Assembly: GCF_022808815.1 (NCBI RefSeq)
Contig: NZ_JAKZLC010000003.1
Coordinates: forward strand, 310,001-374,000
DNA length: 64,000 nt
Source: Geothrix paludis
Lineage (GTDB): Bacteria > Acidobacteriota > Holophagae > Holophagales > Holophagaceae
Direction of reading: 5' to 3'
Below the pieces are notes generated by a model that worked only from the letters and a program-made list of their open reading frames with translations, ran no database searches and was not told the origin of the DNA. Position numbers and translations under genes: made by a program. The stretch's first letter is position 1. Every line of letters starts with the position of its first letter. This document shows, piece after piece, positions 42,156 to 51,900 of this stretch.

Positions 42156-43103
42156 TCAGGAGGGCCGCGCCATCTCCGCGGGCAGCGCGTGGCGCCAGTC
42201 CCGACCCGCCAGCAGGATCTGGGGTTTCCCGTCCCGCATGAAGACGGCGGTGTCCCAGAAGAAGCCCGGGAAAGTCTGTACCGGGCCGGGCGCCGCGTCG
42301 AAGGAGAGTTTGCGGGTGCGGAACCAGCGCCGATAGACCAGGTGCCAGTTTCCGCCCGCCTGCACGAGAAAGGCCCCATGGAACCGCGGCAGGCCCTTCA
42401 CTCGCCGGGCGAAGCACGGCAGGACCTCCGAGGGGCGCGTGGGCGCCAACTCCAGGGCCTTCAGCTCCACCCAGGTGGGGATCTCGTCGCGGGTGCCCCG
42501 TCCCACCAGGGAGCGCAGAGCCCCCCGGAAGCCCGTGAGCACGAAGGCCAGTGCCCGTATCAGCAGGGGCAGGAGAAGGGCGGTGGCGACAAGCAGGACC
42601 CCCAGCACGGGCAGCGCGATGGCCGGGTGGCTGTAGGCCAGGGCCAGGAGCCCGACGACGCCCACGTCCTCCGCCACGCTGAGGGCGCTGTGGCTGGCGG
42701 GCTCCGGCGCCGTGTGGGCCAGGAGCCGCACGCCCATCTTGCTGCCGTGGGTGCCCAGGGCGATGGTGCCGCCCGCCAGCAGGGCCAGCACCTTGGCCAC
42801 GGGATGCAGCTCGCTGGCGGCTCCCAGGGCCAGGAGGGCGCCGCCCACGGGCCGGATGAAGGTGTGCAGGCCGTCCCAGATGGGCGTGATGAAGGGTACC
42901 TTGTCCGCCAGGAATTCCAGGAGGAACAGGATCGTCGCCACCCCCAGCACCACCGGGTGGCTGAGGATGGCCAGGTCCGGGGGCAGGCCGTGGATCCAGC
43001 CATAGCGCTGCCCCGCGCCCACCAGGAGCACCGTCAGGTAGAGGTTGATGCCGGAGACGGTGGAGAGGCCGAGGATGGCCGCCAGCGTCTGGAGCTGGCC
43101 CAT
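42156..43103 (-). CDS. DUF4126 domain membrane protein with C-terminal soluble domain
   Basis: A 315-residue protein. Residues 1-~200 are the membrane DUF4126 domain (AAILGLSTVSGINLYLTVLLVG, then LSHPVVLGVATILFLLEFLADKVPFI, then GGTIALGTHGSKMGVRLLAHT). Residues 200-315 form a soluble part without a recognised domain (HGAFLVQAGGNWHLVYRRWFR). The start codon overlaps the stop of the GlsB-like gene by one base (TGATG). Confidence 0.75.
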   Translation of the reverse strand: MGQLQTLAAILGLSTVSGINLYLTVLLVGAGQRYGWIHGLPPDLAILSHPVVLGVATILFLLEFLADKVPFITPIWDGLHTFIRPVGGALLALGAASELHPVAKVLALLAGGTIALGTHGSKMGVRLLAHTAPEPASHSALSVAEDVGVVGLLALAYSHPAIALPVLGVLLVATALLLPLLIRALAFVLTGFRGALRSLVGRGTRDEIPTWVELKALELAPTRPSEVLPCFARRVKGLPRFHGAFLVQAGGNWHLVYRRWFRTRKLSFDAAPGPVQTFPGFFWDTAVFMRDGKPQILLAGRDWRHALPAEMARPS

Positions 43104-43357
43104 CAGGCGGTGAACCGCTTGTAGAGGTGGTAGATGCCCAGGAGGATCACCGCGCCCACCACGGACATGATGAACCCTGCGCTATGCCCTTCCTTGTAGA
43201 AGCCCAGCGCCCGCCCGATCCAGGTGCCCAGGAAGGAGCCCGCGATGCCGAGGACCATGGTGATGATCCATCCGCCGGGGTCCTTGCCGGGCATGACGAG
43301 TTTCGCCACGGCGCCGGCGATGAGACCGATGATGCAGGTCCAGATGAGGTGGAGCAT
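43103..43357 (-). CDS. GlsB/YeaQ/YmgE family stress membrane protein
   Basis: An 84-residue protein with three short membrane helices: IWTCIIGLIAGAVAKLV, WIITMVLGIAGSFLGTWIG and IMSVVGAVILLGIYHLY. The GxxAGxVAKxVMPGKDPGGW motif in the first loop is characteristic of this transglycosylase-associated/GlsB family. Its role is in general envelope stress. It is coupled to the DUF4126 gene. Confidence 0.88.
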   Translation of the reverse strand: MLHLIWTCIIGLIAGAVAKLVMPGKDPGGWIITMVLGIAGSFLGTWIGRALGFYKEGHSAGFIMSVVGAVILLGIYHLYKRFTA

Positions 43358-43525
43358 GCAAACCTCCTCGATGGGTTCGGTGATGTTGCAGCCACCTTAG
43401 GCCTCGGGTTTGGCGCGGTCAATCGCAAAACCCGGGACGCATCACGCTGAGATGCCTTGAATTCAGGGCTTGCGGAAGGCAGGACCGGAGAGGAAGCTGG
43501 GGCTCCACTTCCCGAGGAGGATGTC

Positions 43526-43918
43526 ATGGGTCTGCTGGACATGGTGGGCGGTCTGTTGGGACAGGGCGGTCAGGCGGAGGGTGGCAACCCGCTCATGGGC
43601 GCGGTCATGGGCCTCATCCAGAACCATCCCGGCGGCCTCCAGGGCCTGCTGGGCCAGTTCCAGGAGAAGGGGCTGGGCGATCAGGTGGCCTCCTGGATCG
43701 GCACCGGCGAGAACCAGCCCATCAGCGCCGAACACGTCCAGGCGGCGCTGGGTTCTGATCAGCTGCAGCAGCTGGCAGGCCAGCTGGGAGTCTCCCATGG
43801 CGAAGCCGCCTCGGGCCTGGCCAGCATCCTGCCCCAGGTGATCGACAAGCTGAGCCCCCAGGGCAGCCTGCCCGAAGGCGGCGTCGGCATGGATCTGCTG
43901 AAGAAGTTCCTGGGCTGA
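43526..43918 (+). CDS. YidB/DUF937 family protein
   Basis: A 130-residue soluble protein with MGLLDMVGGLLGQ at the start, LGDQVASWIGTGENQPISAEHVQAALGSDQLQQLAGQLG in the middle (the YidB signature GxxxxvxSWiGtGeNqpIs), and ILPQVIDKLSPQGSLPEGG near the end. GAGGAGG precedes the ATG. Function unknown. Confidence 0.88.
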   Translation: MGLLDMVGGLLGQGGQAEGGNPLMGAVMGLIQNHPGGLQGLLGQFQEKGLGDQVASWIGTGENQPISAEHVQAALGSDQLQQLAGQLGVSHGEAASGLASILPQVIDKLSPQGSLPEGGVGMDLLKKFLG

Positions 43919-43941
43919 ACGCGCCTTAAATCAACCGGACG

Positions 43942-44499
43942 CTACATTCGAAGCGCGGTCTCCGCTGCCGTGGCGTCGCGTGCCTTCAGGTGATCGAAGA
44001 CGATCAGGTACCACCCGATGGCTGCGAGGATGGCGTGCCGGAAGCGGGCGGGATGCGTCGTGTCCAGTTCCACATCGCCCTGCTCATAGCCGGGGAGGGA
44101 AGTCGCGTCCCGGCCCGTACGGGCATGGAGGCGCACCAGGGGCATGCCGCTGAGATCCGCAAAGGTGCCGCCGGGGCCGACGCCGTGGTGCCAGATCCAG
44201 TCGAAGGCCGCGCCATCCTCGAATTCCAGGCGCCCGTGCCGGAAGGCGTGGGGGTGGAAGGTGGCGAGGTTTACCTTTCCGCCCTCCTCCCGCAGGGTCA
44301 CCACCGGGTTCATCACGCCCAGGTGCTTGAGGGTCCAGGTCCCCTCGGCTGTTTCGACACGGGCCAGGATGCAGCCTTCGTCCATGAAGGCCATGGTGGC
44401 GAAGACCTCCTGCTCCACGTGCAGTTCGAAGCTCCTGGGATTGGCTCCCGACCGCCGCCATTCCAGGATGTTGGTGGTGGATTCATTGAGTGATCTCAT
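43942..44499 (-). CDS. Protein of unknown function (beta-rich, 185 aa)
   Basis: A 185-residue protein with no signal peptide and no recognised family. The middle has alternating strands (FELHVEQEVFATMAFMDEG, ILARVETAEGTWTLKHLG) and the last part has GWYLIVFDHLKARD. The pattern slightly recalls LURP-one/tubby-like scramblase folds, but I cannot confirm that. It converges with the YidB-like gene. Confidence 0.6.
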   Translation of the reverse strand: MRSLNESTTNILEWRRSGANPRSFELHVEQEVFATMAFMDEGCILARVETAEGTWTLKHLGVMNPVVTLREEGGKVNLATFHPHAFRHGRLEFEDGAAFDWIWHHGVGPGGTFADLSGMPLVRLHARTGRDATSLPGYEQGDVELDTTHPARFRHAILAAIGWYLIVFDHLKARDATAAETALRM

Positions 44500-44738
44500 G
44501 GCCTGCCGCCTGTTCCCGCGGGGGACGCGTCCGCGTACGGGAAATGTACGTCGGACGGGAGAACGGGGTCAGAGGTCGTCGCGGGAAAATCCATGTTGAA
44601 TTGAGGCGCTGTATGGATTGGGTCGTGGTCAAGCTCTCTCATCGTCGTGATCGGCCAGGCACGGGGAGCAGGGTGGGATCCGAGGGTGGTGGCGCGGGGG
44701 GTTGAGAGCCCTATCTTTAGAATTCACAGAGGAAAGTG

Positions 44739-44969
44739 ATGACCTGCGAGACACGGGGCGACCGGCGCCATGCGCCGGAAGTGCGGAAAGACGAGGCGCG
44801 AGGGGCCCTGTGGTCCCTGCCGGATGGCCACCGTCTGCCCAACCTGGTGGACGCGGCGCCCCTCCTGCTGGCGGATCCGGCCCATCCCGCCCGCCTGCGA
44901 CCCACGGACCTGGAACACCCTGAGGACTTCCACACGCGCCTCACCGCCTGGCTCCTGCGCCAGGGCTGA
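44739..44969 (+). CDS. Small hypothetical protein
   Basis: A 76-residue ORF with a good ribosome-binding site (AGAGGA five bases before the ATG) and a plausible upstream promoter (TTGAGA near 44701 and TTTAGAAT about 17 bases later). It contains SLPDGHRLPNLVDAAPLLLADPAHPARL and ends HTRLTAWLLRQG. No family recognised. The 239-base gap in front of it (44500-44738) shows nothing else beyond this promoter. Confidence 0.5.
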   Translation: MTCETRGDRRHAPEVRKDEARGALWSLPDGHRLPNLVDAAPLLLADPAHPARLRPTDLEHPEDFHTRLTAWLLRQG

Positions 44970-45001
44970 GTCAGTATCGCGAATACAAGATCAGGACTGG
45001 G

Positions 45002-46345
45002 TCAGGGCTGGGTCTGGAGGGTGTCCAGGACGCAGCGGCCATGGAGGCGGGGGATCAGGTCGCCCAGCCGGGCCTCGGGGACCAAGAAGGCGATGGAGAC
45101 TGTGCTGCCGCCGGTGAGGAGGCCGCCGACCGGTTCCTGGCCGAGGGCTGCCAGGTGGCGCAGGGCGGCCAGCGGATCGGCCCGCAGGCCCTCGCCCACC
45201 AGGGCCACCACGGCCCAGCCGGCTTCCAGGTCCGGGCCCTCGGCGGCTAGGTCGGCCAGCACTTTGGTCGCCGCGGGCGTGTCCGGCCGCACCGCGAGCA
45301 GGGTCCCTGCCGGGCTGGACACCAGGCCGAAGCGCAGGGCCCCGACCTCCTCCAGGCGCCGGGCGGCCTCCAGGGGCGGTTCCAGGCCATCCGAGGCCGG
45401 GAACCGCAGGAGGCTGAGACCTTCTTTGTAGGCCACGGAGGTGACGGCACCTGGCGTCCGCACGGGCGGCACGGGCAGGATCTCCGTGCGGGAGGCCGCC
45501 GGCCGCAGCGTGTTGGCCACCACGAGCCGGAAGCCCGCCCGGCCCCCGGGAGCCAGGGAGTCCGCGTGCAGCACCTTGGCCCCGAAGGCGCTGAGGGCCT
45601 CCGCTTCGCCGAGGCTCATCTGGGGGATGGGCTGGGCCTCGGCCACCAGGCTGGGATCCGCCGTGAGCACGCCGTCCACATCCGTCCAGATCTGCACTTC
45701 GGTCGCGCCAAGCGCCTCGCCCAGCAGGGTGGCGCTGGTGTCGGAGCCGCCCCGTCCCAGGGTGGTGGTGTGCCCCTCGGCCGTGGCGCCCAGGAAGCCC
45801 TGGGTGACCCAGAGGGCGCCGGCCGCCAGGCCCTCACGCCAGGGCGCGGCGGCGGCGCGCAGGGCCGCGAGCTGGGGCCGCGCCTTGCCGAAGCGGGCAT
45901 CGGTCCGCATCACGTCCCGCACTTCCTTGAAGGTCCCGCCGAAGCAGAGAGCCGCCAGATGCGCCGACAGCGTCTCGCCCAGGGCCAGGGCCGAGTCCCG
46001 CCCCCGGGCCGTGGCCTCGCTCAGCATGGCCATACCCGTGAGCAGCTGGTCCAGCCGCTCGAACAGGGGCGTCCAGGCAGGCCGAACCTCGGCCCAGAGG
46101 CCCAGCTCGGAGGCCACCTGGCGGTGCCGGTCCCGCAGGGCGACCAGATGTTCCCGCGCACTGGGCAGGTCGCCCCGGCCCGCTGCCGCGCAGGCTTCCA
46201 GGAGGCGATCCGTGGTGCCCCTCAGGGCCGAGACCACCACGAGGCCGCCCTCGGGGAGCTCGTCGCGGACGATGGCGGCGGCCCGGCGGAGCGCGTCGGC
46301 GCTGCCCACGGAACTGCCGCCGAACTTGAGGACCTTCAGGCTCAT
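45002..46345 (-). CDS. lysC: Aspartate kinase
   Basis: A 447-residue enzyme that phosphorylates aspartate, the entry to Met/Thr/Lys synthesis. It has [17 protein letters not shown] at the N-terminus, [14 protein letters not shown], the [18 protein letters not shown] nucleotide motif, [12 protein letters not shown] and two C-terminal ACT domains (about 305-447), ending in VLDTLQTQP. It is the third gene of the SAM riboswitch-controlled metY-metA-lysC operon and overlaps metA by four bases. That context suggests a methionine-regulated isoform. Confidence 0.93.
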   Translation of the reverse strand: MSLKVLKFGGSSVGSADALRRAAAIVRDELPEGGLVVVSALRGTTDRLLEACAAAGRGDLPSAREHLVALRDRHRQVASELGLWAEVRPAWTPLFERLDQLLTGMAMLSEATARGRDSALALGETLSAHLAALCFGGTFKEVRDVMRTDARFGKARPQLAALRAAAAPWREGLAAGALWVTQGFLGATAEGHTTTLGRGGSDTSATLLGEALGATEVQIWTDVDGVLTADPSLVAEAQPIPQMSLGEAEALSAFGAKVLHADSLAPGGRAGFRLVVANTLRPAASRTEILPVPPVRTPGAVTSVAYKEGLSLLRFPASDGLEPPLEAARRLEEVGALRFGLVSSPAGTLLAVRPDTPAATKVLADLAAEGPDLEAGWAVVALVGEGLRADPLAALRHLAALGQEPVGGLLTGGSTVSIAFLVPEARLGDLIPRLHGRCVLDTLQTQP

Positions 46346-47277
46346 GCCTGCCTCCCTTCCACCGGCAGGGCGTCCGCTTGGAAGGGGACCTCCTGATAGA
46401 CGGCGTAGTTCAGCCAGTTCGAGAAGAGGAGGTTGGCGTGGCTCCGCCAGCGCACCAGGGGCTCACGGGTCGGGTCGTCGTCCGGGAAGTAGTTCCGGGG
46501 AATGCCAATGGGCAGGCCCTTGCCGAGGTCCCGGGCGTACTCGCCCTGGAGGGTGCCAGGGTCGTACTCCGAGTGCCCCGTGACGAAGACCTGCCGACGG
46601 TCTGCGGACTGCAGCAGGTACACGCCGGCCTCGTCGGACTCGGCCAGGAGCATGAGCCGCGGCTCCGCCAGGACGTCCGCCCGGCGGGTCTCCGTGTGCC
46701 GCGAGTGGGGCGCGAAGAACACATCGTCGAAGCCCTGCACCAGGTGCTCCTGGCGCGCGTTCACCTTGTGGGGGAACACTCCGAACTGCTTCTCCGCCAG
46801 GGGGTGCTTGGGAATCCCGTAGTAGTGGTGGAGGGCGGCCTGGGCGCCCCAGCAGATGAAGAGGCTGGAGAAGACGTTCGTCCGGGCCCAGTCCAGCAGC
46901 TCCGCCAGCTCCGGCCAGTAGTCCACCGCCTCGAAGGGCAGCGTCTCCACGGGGGCGCCGGTGACGATGAGCCCGTCGAAGGCTTGCCCGCGCACGTCCG
47001 CGAAGGACACGTAGTGCTCCAGCAGGTGCTCCGCCGGGGTGTTCTTCGCCTCGTGGGAGGCCATGTGGAGCAGCGTCACTTCCACCTGCAGGGGGGAGTT
47101 GCCCAGCAGGCGGAGGAGCTGCGTCTCCGTGGCGATCTTGGTGGGCATCAGGTTGAGGATGGCGATGCGCAGGGGGCGGATATCCTGCTGGAGGGCGCGG
47201 TGCTCCTCCATCAGGAACACGTTCTCCGCCTCCAGGACGCCGCGGGCGGGCAGGGTGTCGGGAATCTTGACGGGCAT
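46342..47277 (-). CDS. metA: Homoserine O-acyltransferase (MetA family)
   Basis: A 311-residue MetA-type enzyme (acetyl- or succinyl-transfer to homoserine). It has [21 protein letters not shown] at the start, [33 protein letters not shown], the catalytic Cys in [23 protein letters not shown] and VTGHSEYD (catalytic His/Glu). The acyl donor cannot be assigned securely, but pairing with a sulfhydrylase-type metY suggests O-acetylhomoserine. It starts nine bases after metY. Confidence 0.94.
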   Translation of the reverse strand: MPVKIPDTLPARGVLEAENVFLMEEHRALQQDIRPLRIAILNLMPTKIATETQLLRLLGNSPLQVEVTLLHMASHEAKNTPAEHLLEHYVSFADVRGQAFDGLIVTGAPVETLPFEAVDYWPELAELLDWARTNVFSSLFICWGAQAALHHYYGIPKHPLAEKQFGVFPHKVNARQEHLVQGFDDVFFAPHSRHTETRRADVLAEPRLMLLAESDEAGVYLLQSADRRQVFVTGHSEYDPGTLQGEYARDLGKGLPIGIPRNYFPDDDPTREPLVRWRSHANLLFSNWLNYAVYQEVPFQADALPVEGRQA

Positions 47278-47286
47278 GGGCGGGGC

Positions 47287-48576
47287 CTACGCTTTCGCCA
47301 GGGCCTGATCCAGGTCCGCGGTGAGGTCGTCGATGTGCTCGAGGCCCACGGAGAGGCGGACCAGGTCGTCGGTGACGCCGGTGGCCGCGCGCTCTTCCGC
47401 GGAGAGCTGGGCGTGGGTGGTGGTGGCAGGGTGGATGATGAGGCTCTTGGCATCGCCCAGGTTGGCCAGGCGCGAGAAGAGCTGCACGGCATCGATGACG
47501 GCTCCGCCGGCCTTCAGCCCTCCCTTCACGCCGAAGGTGAGGATGCCGCCGAAACCGGCGCCCTTGCGGAAGTACCGCGCCGCGGCGGCGTGGTTCGGGC
47601 TGCCGGGCAGGCCGGGGTAGTTCACCCAGGCCACCTTGGGGTGCGTCGAAAGCCACTGGGCCAGGGCCAGGGCGTTGGCGCCGTGCCGCTCCACGCGGAG
47701 GTGCAGGGTCTCGATGCCCTGAAGGATGAGGAAGGCGTTGAAGGGGCTCAGGGCGGCGCCCGTGTCGCGCAGCCCCTCGATGCGGGCCTTGGTGATGAAG
47801 GCCGCGGGGCCGGCGAGGTCCGCCAGGATGGCGCCGTGATAGGCGGCGAAGGGCTCTGTGAACTCGGGGAACTTGCCGCTCTTCCAGTCGAAGGTGCCGC
47901 CGTCCACGATGAGGCCCGCCACCGAGGTTCCGTGCCCACCGAGGTACTTGGTGGCGCTGTGCACCACGATGTCCGCGCCCAGCTTGAAGGGGTTCAGCAG
48001 GTAGGGACTGGGCAGGGTGTTGTCCACTATGAGCGGAATCCCGGCCCCGTGGGCGATGGCGGCGATGGCCTCGAAGTCCGGCACGTCCAGCTTGGGATTG
48101 CCCACGGCCTCGATGTAGATGGCGCGGGTTTCGGGCCGCAGGTCGGCGCGGAAGGCCTCGGGCTTCGTCGAATCCACGAAGGTGGTGGTGATGCCCGCAC
48201 GCGGCAGGGTGTGGCTCAGCAGGTTGTAGGTGCCGCCGTAGAGGTTGTTGCCGGCCACCACGTGGTCGCCGCCGCGGAGCAGGGTGGTGAGCGTGAGGGT
48301 GATGGCGGCCTGGCCCGAGGCTGTGGCCAGGGCCGCGATGCCGCCCTCCAGCTGGGCCACGCGCTGCTCCAGCACGGCCGTGGTGGGGTTCATGATGCGG
48401 GTGTAGATGTTCCCCGGCACCTCCAGGTTGAAGAGGGCCGCGCCGTGCTCGGTGCTGTCAAACACGTAGCTCGTGGTCTGGTAGATCGGCACGGCCCGGC
48501 TCTTGGTGTCCGAATCCGGGCTGTGGCCCCCGTGGAGGGCGAGGGTCTCGAAGCGGGGGGTGGGGCTGGCGCTCAT
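47287..48576 (-). CDS. metY: O-acetylhomoserine (thiol)-lyase
   Basis: A 429-residue PLP enzyme of the Cys/Met metabolism family. It has FETLALHGGHSPDSDTKSRA at the start, the YQTTSYVFD and YTRIMNPTTAVLEQR motifs, and the PLP lysine in VHSATKYLGGHG. The family's long form with FGGILTFGVKGGLKAG is that of MetY, which makes homocysteine directly from O-acylhomoserine and sulfide. AGGAG lies before the ATG at 48576. It is the first gene of the operon, preceded by a SAM riboswitch with terminator. Confidence 0.95.
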   Translation of the reverse strand: MSASPTPRFETLALHGGHSPDSDTKSRAVPIYQTTSYVFDSTEHGAALFNLEVPGNIYTRIMNPTTAVLEQRVAQLEGGIAALATASGQAAITLTLTTLLRGGDHVVAGNNLYGGTYNLLSHTLPRAGITTTFVDSTKPEAFRADLRPETRAIYIEAVGNPKLDVPDFEAIAAIAHGAGIPLIVDNTLPSPYLLNPFKLGADIVVHSATKYLGGHGTSVAGLIVDGGTFDWKSGKFPEFTEPFAAYHGAILADLAGPAAFITKARIEGLRDTGAALSPFNAFLILQGIETLHLRVERHGANALALAQWLSTHPKVAWVNYPGLPGSPNHAAAARYFRKGAGFGGILTFGVKGGLKAGGAVIDAVQLFSRLANLGDAKSLIIHPATTTHAQLSAEERAATGVTDDLVRLSVGLEHIDDLTADLDQALAKA

Positions 48577-48644
48577 GGCGTCTCCTGGAAAAGGGATGGA
48601 AAGGCCGAGGCCTCGTCTGTCCAAGCAAGTCCAGGAAAAGCCAA

Positions 48645-48668
48645 AGGGGCCCGATTGCTCGGGCCCCT
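48645..48668 (-). terminator. Riboswitch-controlled intrinsic terminator before metY
   Basis: AGGGGCCCGA and TCGGGCCCCT are exact reverse complements with a four-base loop. On the minus strand they are followed by TTGGCTTTTCC. The hairpin lies 54 bases beyond the SAM aptamer and 69 bases before metY, the usual distance for the expression platform of an S-box leader. Confidence 0.85.
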
Positions 48669-48721
48669 TCGATGATTGCGTCAGCTCGACACAGCTCGAC
48701 ATCTCTCCGCGCTTGATCGCT

Positions 48722-48808
48722 CACTCGCGGCAGGAATTGGCACCTTGCTTCCGCAGGTTGCCAAGGTTTCACAGGGCCCGTCCCTCCACCTTTCTGGATA
48801 ACTCGCTA
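48722..48808 (-). promoter_or_regulatory. SAM-I (S-box) riboswitch controlling metY-metA-lysC
   Basis: On the minus strand it shows the conserved core: ATCCAGAAAGGTGGAGGGA, GGCCCTGTGAAACCTTGG, GCAACC, a variable P4-like stem, AAGGTGCCAA and TTCCTGC, closed by complementary outer arms (GCGAGT near both ends). This matches the SAM-I aptamer consensus closely. Binding of S-adenosylmethionine would favour the downstream terminator and shut off methionine synthesis. The 327-base gap between metY and metH holds this riboswitch, its terminator and the metH terminator. Confidence 0.95.
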
Positions 48809-48836
48809 TGGAACTGACAAGGATCTCGTAAGAGAA

Positions 48837-48852
48837 CGGCCCCGAAGGGCCG
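48837..48852 (-). terminator. Weak terminator after metH
   Basis: CGGCCC-CGAA-GGGCCG forms a stable hairpin with a GNRA-like loop. On the minus strand it is followed by TTCTCTT. It lies 52 bases beyond the metH stop and separates that operon from the metY riboswitch promoter. Confidence 0.55.
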
Positions 48853-48903
48853 GTGAAGAACGGTAACGCCGGGCAACCTGGTTGGCAACCCCTTTCGTTG
48901 TCT

Positions 48904-51900
48904 TTACACGGAGAAGTACCGCGCCTGGGGATGCCAGGCCACGAGGGCGCTGGTGCTGTACTCGGGATCCATCTGGTGGCTGTCGCTGAGGTGGACGCCG
49001 ATCTCGGCGCCGCGCAGCAGGTCGAGGATGGGGCCGTTGTCTTCCAGGTCGGGGCAGGCGGGATAGCCGTAGGAGTAGCGGGAGCCCTGGTAGCCCTGGG
49101 CGAAGAGGGCGCGGCCCGGCAGGTCCTTGTGGTGGATGCCCAGCTCCCGGCGGATGCGGGCGTGGAGCCGCTCCGCGTAGGCTTCCGTCAGCTCGGTGGC
49201 GAGGCCGTGGAAGGCGAAGTAGTCCGCGTAGCCGTCCTCCCGGTAGAGCCTGGCCGCGTGGTCCGCAGCAGCCTGGCCCAGGGTGACGAGCTGGACGGCC
49301 AGCACGTCGGTGGCGTCCGCCCGGAAGAAGTCCGCGATGCAGAGGCGACGGCCCGCGCTTTGGCGCGGGAAGCCGAGCACAGCGAGGGTGCGGGCAGGAT
49401 CCGCAGGATCGAGCACCCGCAGCGCGTCGCCCTCGGCCCGCACGGGGAAGTAGCCGTAGCGAGCCTTCGGCTGGAAGACCGGATCGGCCGCGAGGCGCTC
49501 CTTCCAGCGCGCCAACTGGGGCTCGGCCTTGTCCCGCAGCACGGCCGCGAAGGCCTCGTCCCCCTGGCTGCCCTGGCTGAAGCCCCAGCGGTTGCGGACC
49601 AGGGCGAACTCGTCCAGGTGCTCGAAGAGGTCCACGGGCGCGTCGGCGATCTCCCGCACGCCCCAGAAGGGCGGCTCCGGCGAGGGTGTGTCATGGCGTA
49701 CCCAGCTGCTCTGGCCATGCTCTGTCAGCGGGACTGAAGCACTTCCCCGCTTCAGTATTTTGATATCGCCCGCCGCGGAAGCGGCTGGCGCAGGTGCCGG
49801 CACGCTGAGGTCGCCCGCCACCAGCGCCTGCATGTGCCGCAGCCCCTCGAAGGCGTCCTCTGCGTAGAGCACCGCGCCGGAATAGGATCGGCGGCAGTCG
49901 CCCTCCACGTAGTCGCGGGTGAGGGCGGCGCCGCCGAGGATGACGGGTACGCGCTGCGCCTGCTCCTCCAGGAAGTGCAGGTTCTCCTTCATGATCACGG
50001 TGGACTTCACCAGCAGGCCCGAGAGGCCGATGGCGTCCGCGGGCCAGGCCTCCAGCTCCTTGAGGATGGACTCGATGGGCTGCTTGATGCCCAGGTTCCG
50101 CACCTCGAAGCCATTGTTGCTGAGGATGATGTCCACCAGGTTCTTGCCGATGTCGTGGACGTCGCCCTTCACCGTGGCCAGGAGGATGCGGCCCTTCTGG
50201 TAGCTGGATTCCCGGGGCAGGTGCGGCTCGATGCGCTTGATGGCGGCCTTCATGGCCTCGGCGCTCTCCAGCACGAAGGGGAGCTGCATCTCGCCGGAGC
50301 CGAAGCGCTCGCCCACCACCTTCATGGCGCCCAGCAGCACTTCGTTGATGAGCTTCAGGGGGTCGTGGTCCTTCAGGGCCTCGTCCACATCGGCCAGGAT
50401 GGCCTGCTTTTCGCCGTCGAGGATGCCGCGGTGCAGGCGATCCAGCACGGGCAGGTCGGCCCGGTGGCCGTCGGTGAGGGTGGCCTTGCGGTCGCTGAAG
50501 CGCGCCAGGACGGCCTTGAGGGGGTCGTAGCCCTCCGAGCGCCGGTCGAAGATCAGGTCCTCGACCATGCGGCGGTCCTCGGGGTCGATCTTCGCGACGG
50601 GGAGCACCTTCGAGGCGTTGAAGATGGCCATGTCCAGCCCGTGCTTCACGCCGTGGTAGAGCATGAGGGCGTTGAGCACGTGGCGCGCCGCGGGGTTCAG
50701 GCCGAAGCTCACGTTGCTCACGCCCAGCATGGTCATCACGCCCGGCAGCTCGGCCTTGATGAGCCGCAGGGCCTCCAGGGTCTCGACGGCGGAGCCTCGG
50801 AACGTCTCCTCGCCGCTGCCCAGAGTGAAGGTCAGCGGATCGATGATCAGGTCGCCGGGGTCCAGCCCGTACTCGCCCACCACCAGAGCGTGCAGGCGCT
50901 TCGCCACGGCCAGCTTCTCCTCCCGTGTCTTGGCCATGCCCCGCTCGTCGATGGTGAGGGCCACCACCGCCGCGCCGTACGTCTTGCACAGGTCCAGGAT
51001 CTTCCGCGCCTTGCCTTCGCCATCCTCGAAGTTGATGGAGTTCACCACGCACTTGCCGGGGCTGCGCTGGAGGGCCTTCTCGATGACCGGTACCTCGGTG
51101 CTGTCGATGACCAGGGGCAGGGTGATCTGGGAGACCAGGCGACCCAGCAGCTCGTCCGCGTCGCGCGTCTCGTCGCGGCCCACGTAGGCCACGCAGAGGT
51201 CCAGCAGGTGGGCGCCCTCCTTCTGCTGCTCCTTGGCCAGCGCGATCATGCCGTCCCAGTCCTCGGCGGCCAGCAGGTCGCGGAACTTCTTCGAGCCGTT
51301 GGCGTTCGTCCGCTCGCCCACGATGAGGGGCGCGGGCTCCTGCTTGAGCGTCACGCTCTGGTAGAGGCTGGCGGCGCTGCGCTCCAGCTTCGGCGCGCGC
51401 TTCGGCGGGTTCAGCTTCGTCACGCCGGGCGCCAGGGCGCGGATGTGATCCGGCGTGGTGCCGCAGCAGCCGCCCAGGATGGCCAGGCCGAACTCCGAGG
51501 CGGCATGCAGCACCTTGGGGGCGAAGGCGGCCGGGTCCAGGGGGTAGACCACCTCGCCGGCCACGTTCTCCGGCAGGCCCGCGTTGGGCAGGCAGCTGAT
51601 GGGGAAGGGGCTGGCCTCGCAGAGGGTCTGCAGGTGCTGGTGCATCTCGTCCGGGCCCGTGGCGCAGTTGAGGCCCAGCACGTCGATGCCCAGCGGCTCC
51701 ACGCTGGTGAGCACGGCGGAGATGTCGGAGCCCACGAGCAGCGTGCCCGTGGTCTCCACGGTGGCCTGCACCCAGAGCGGGACCTTCCGGCGTTTGGCGG
51801 CCATGGCCTCGCGCGCGGCGCGCACGGCCACCTTGATCTGGCCCAGGTCCTGGCAGGTCTCGATGAGAATGGCGTCGGCGCCGCCGTCCAGCAGGCCCTC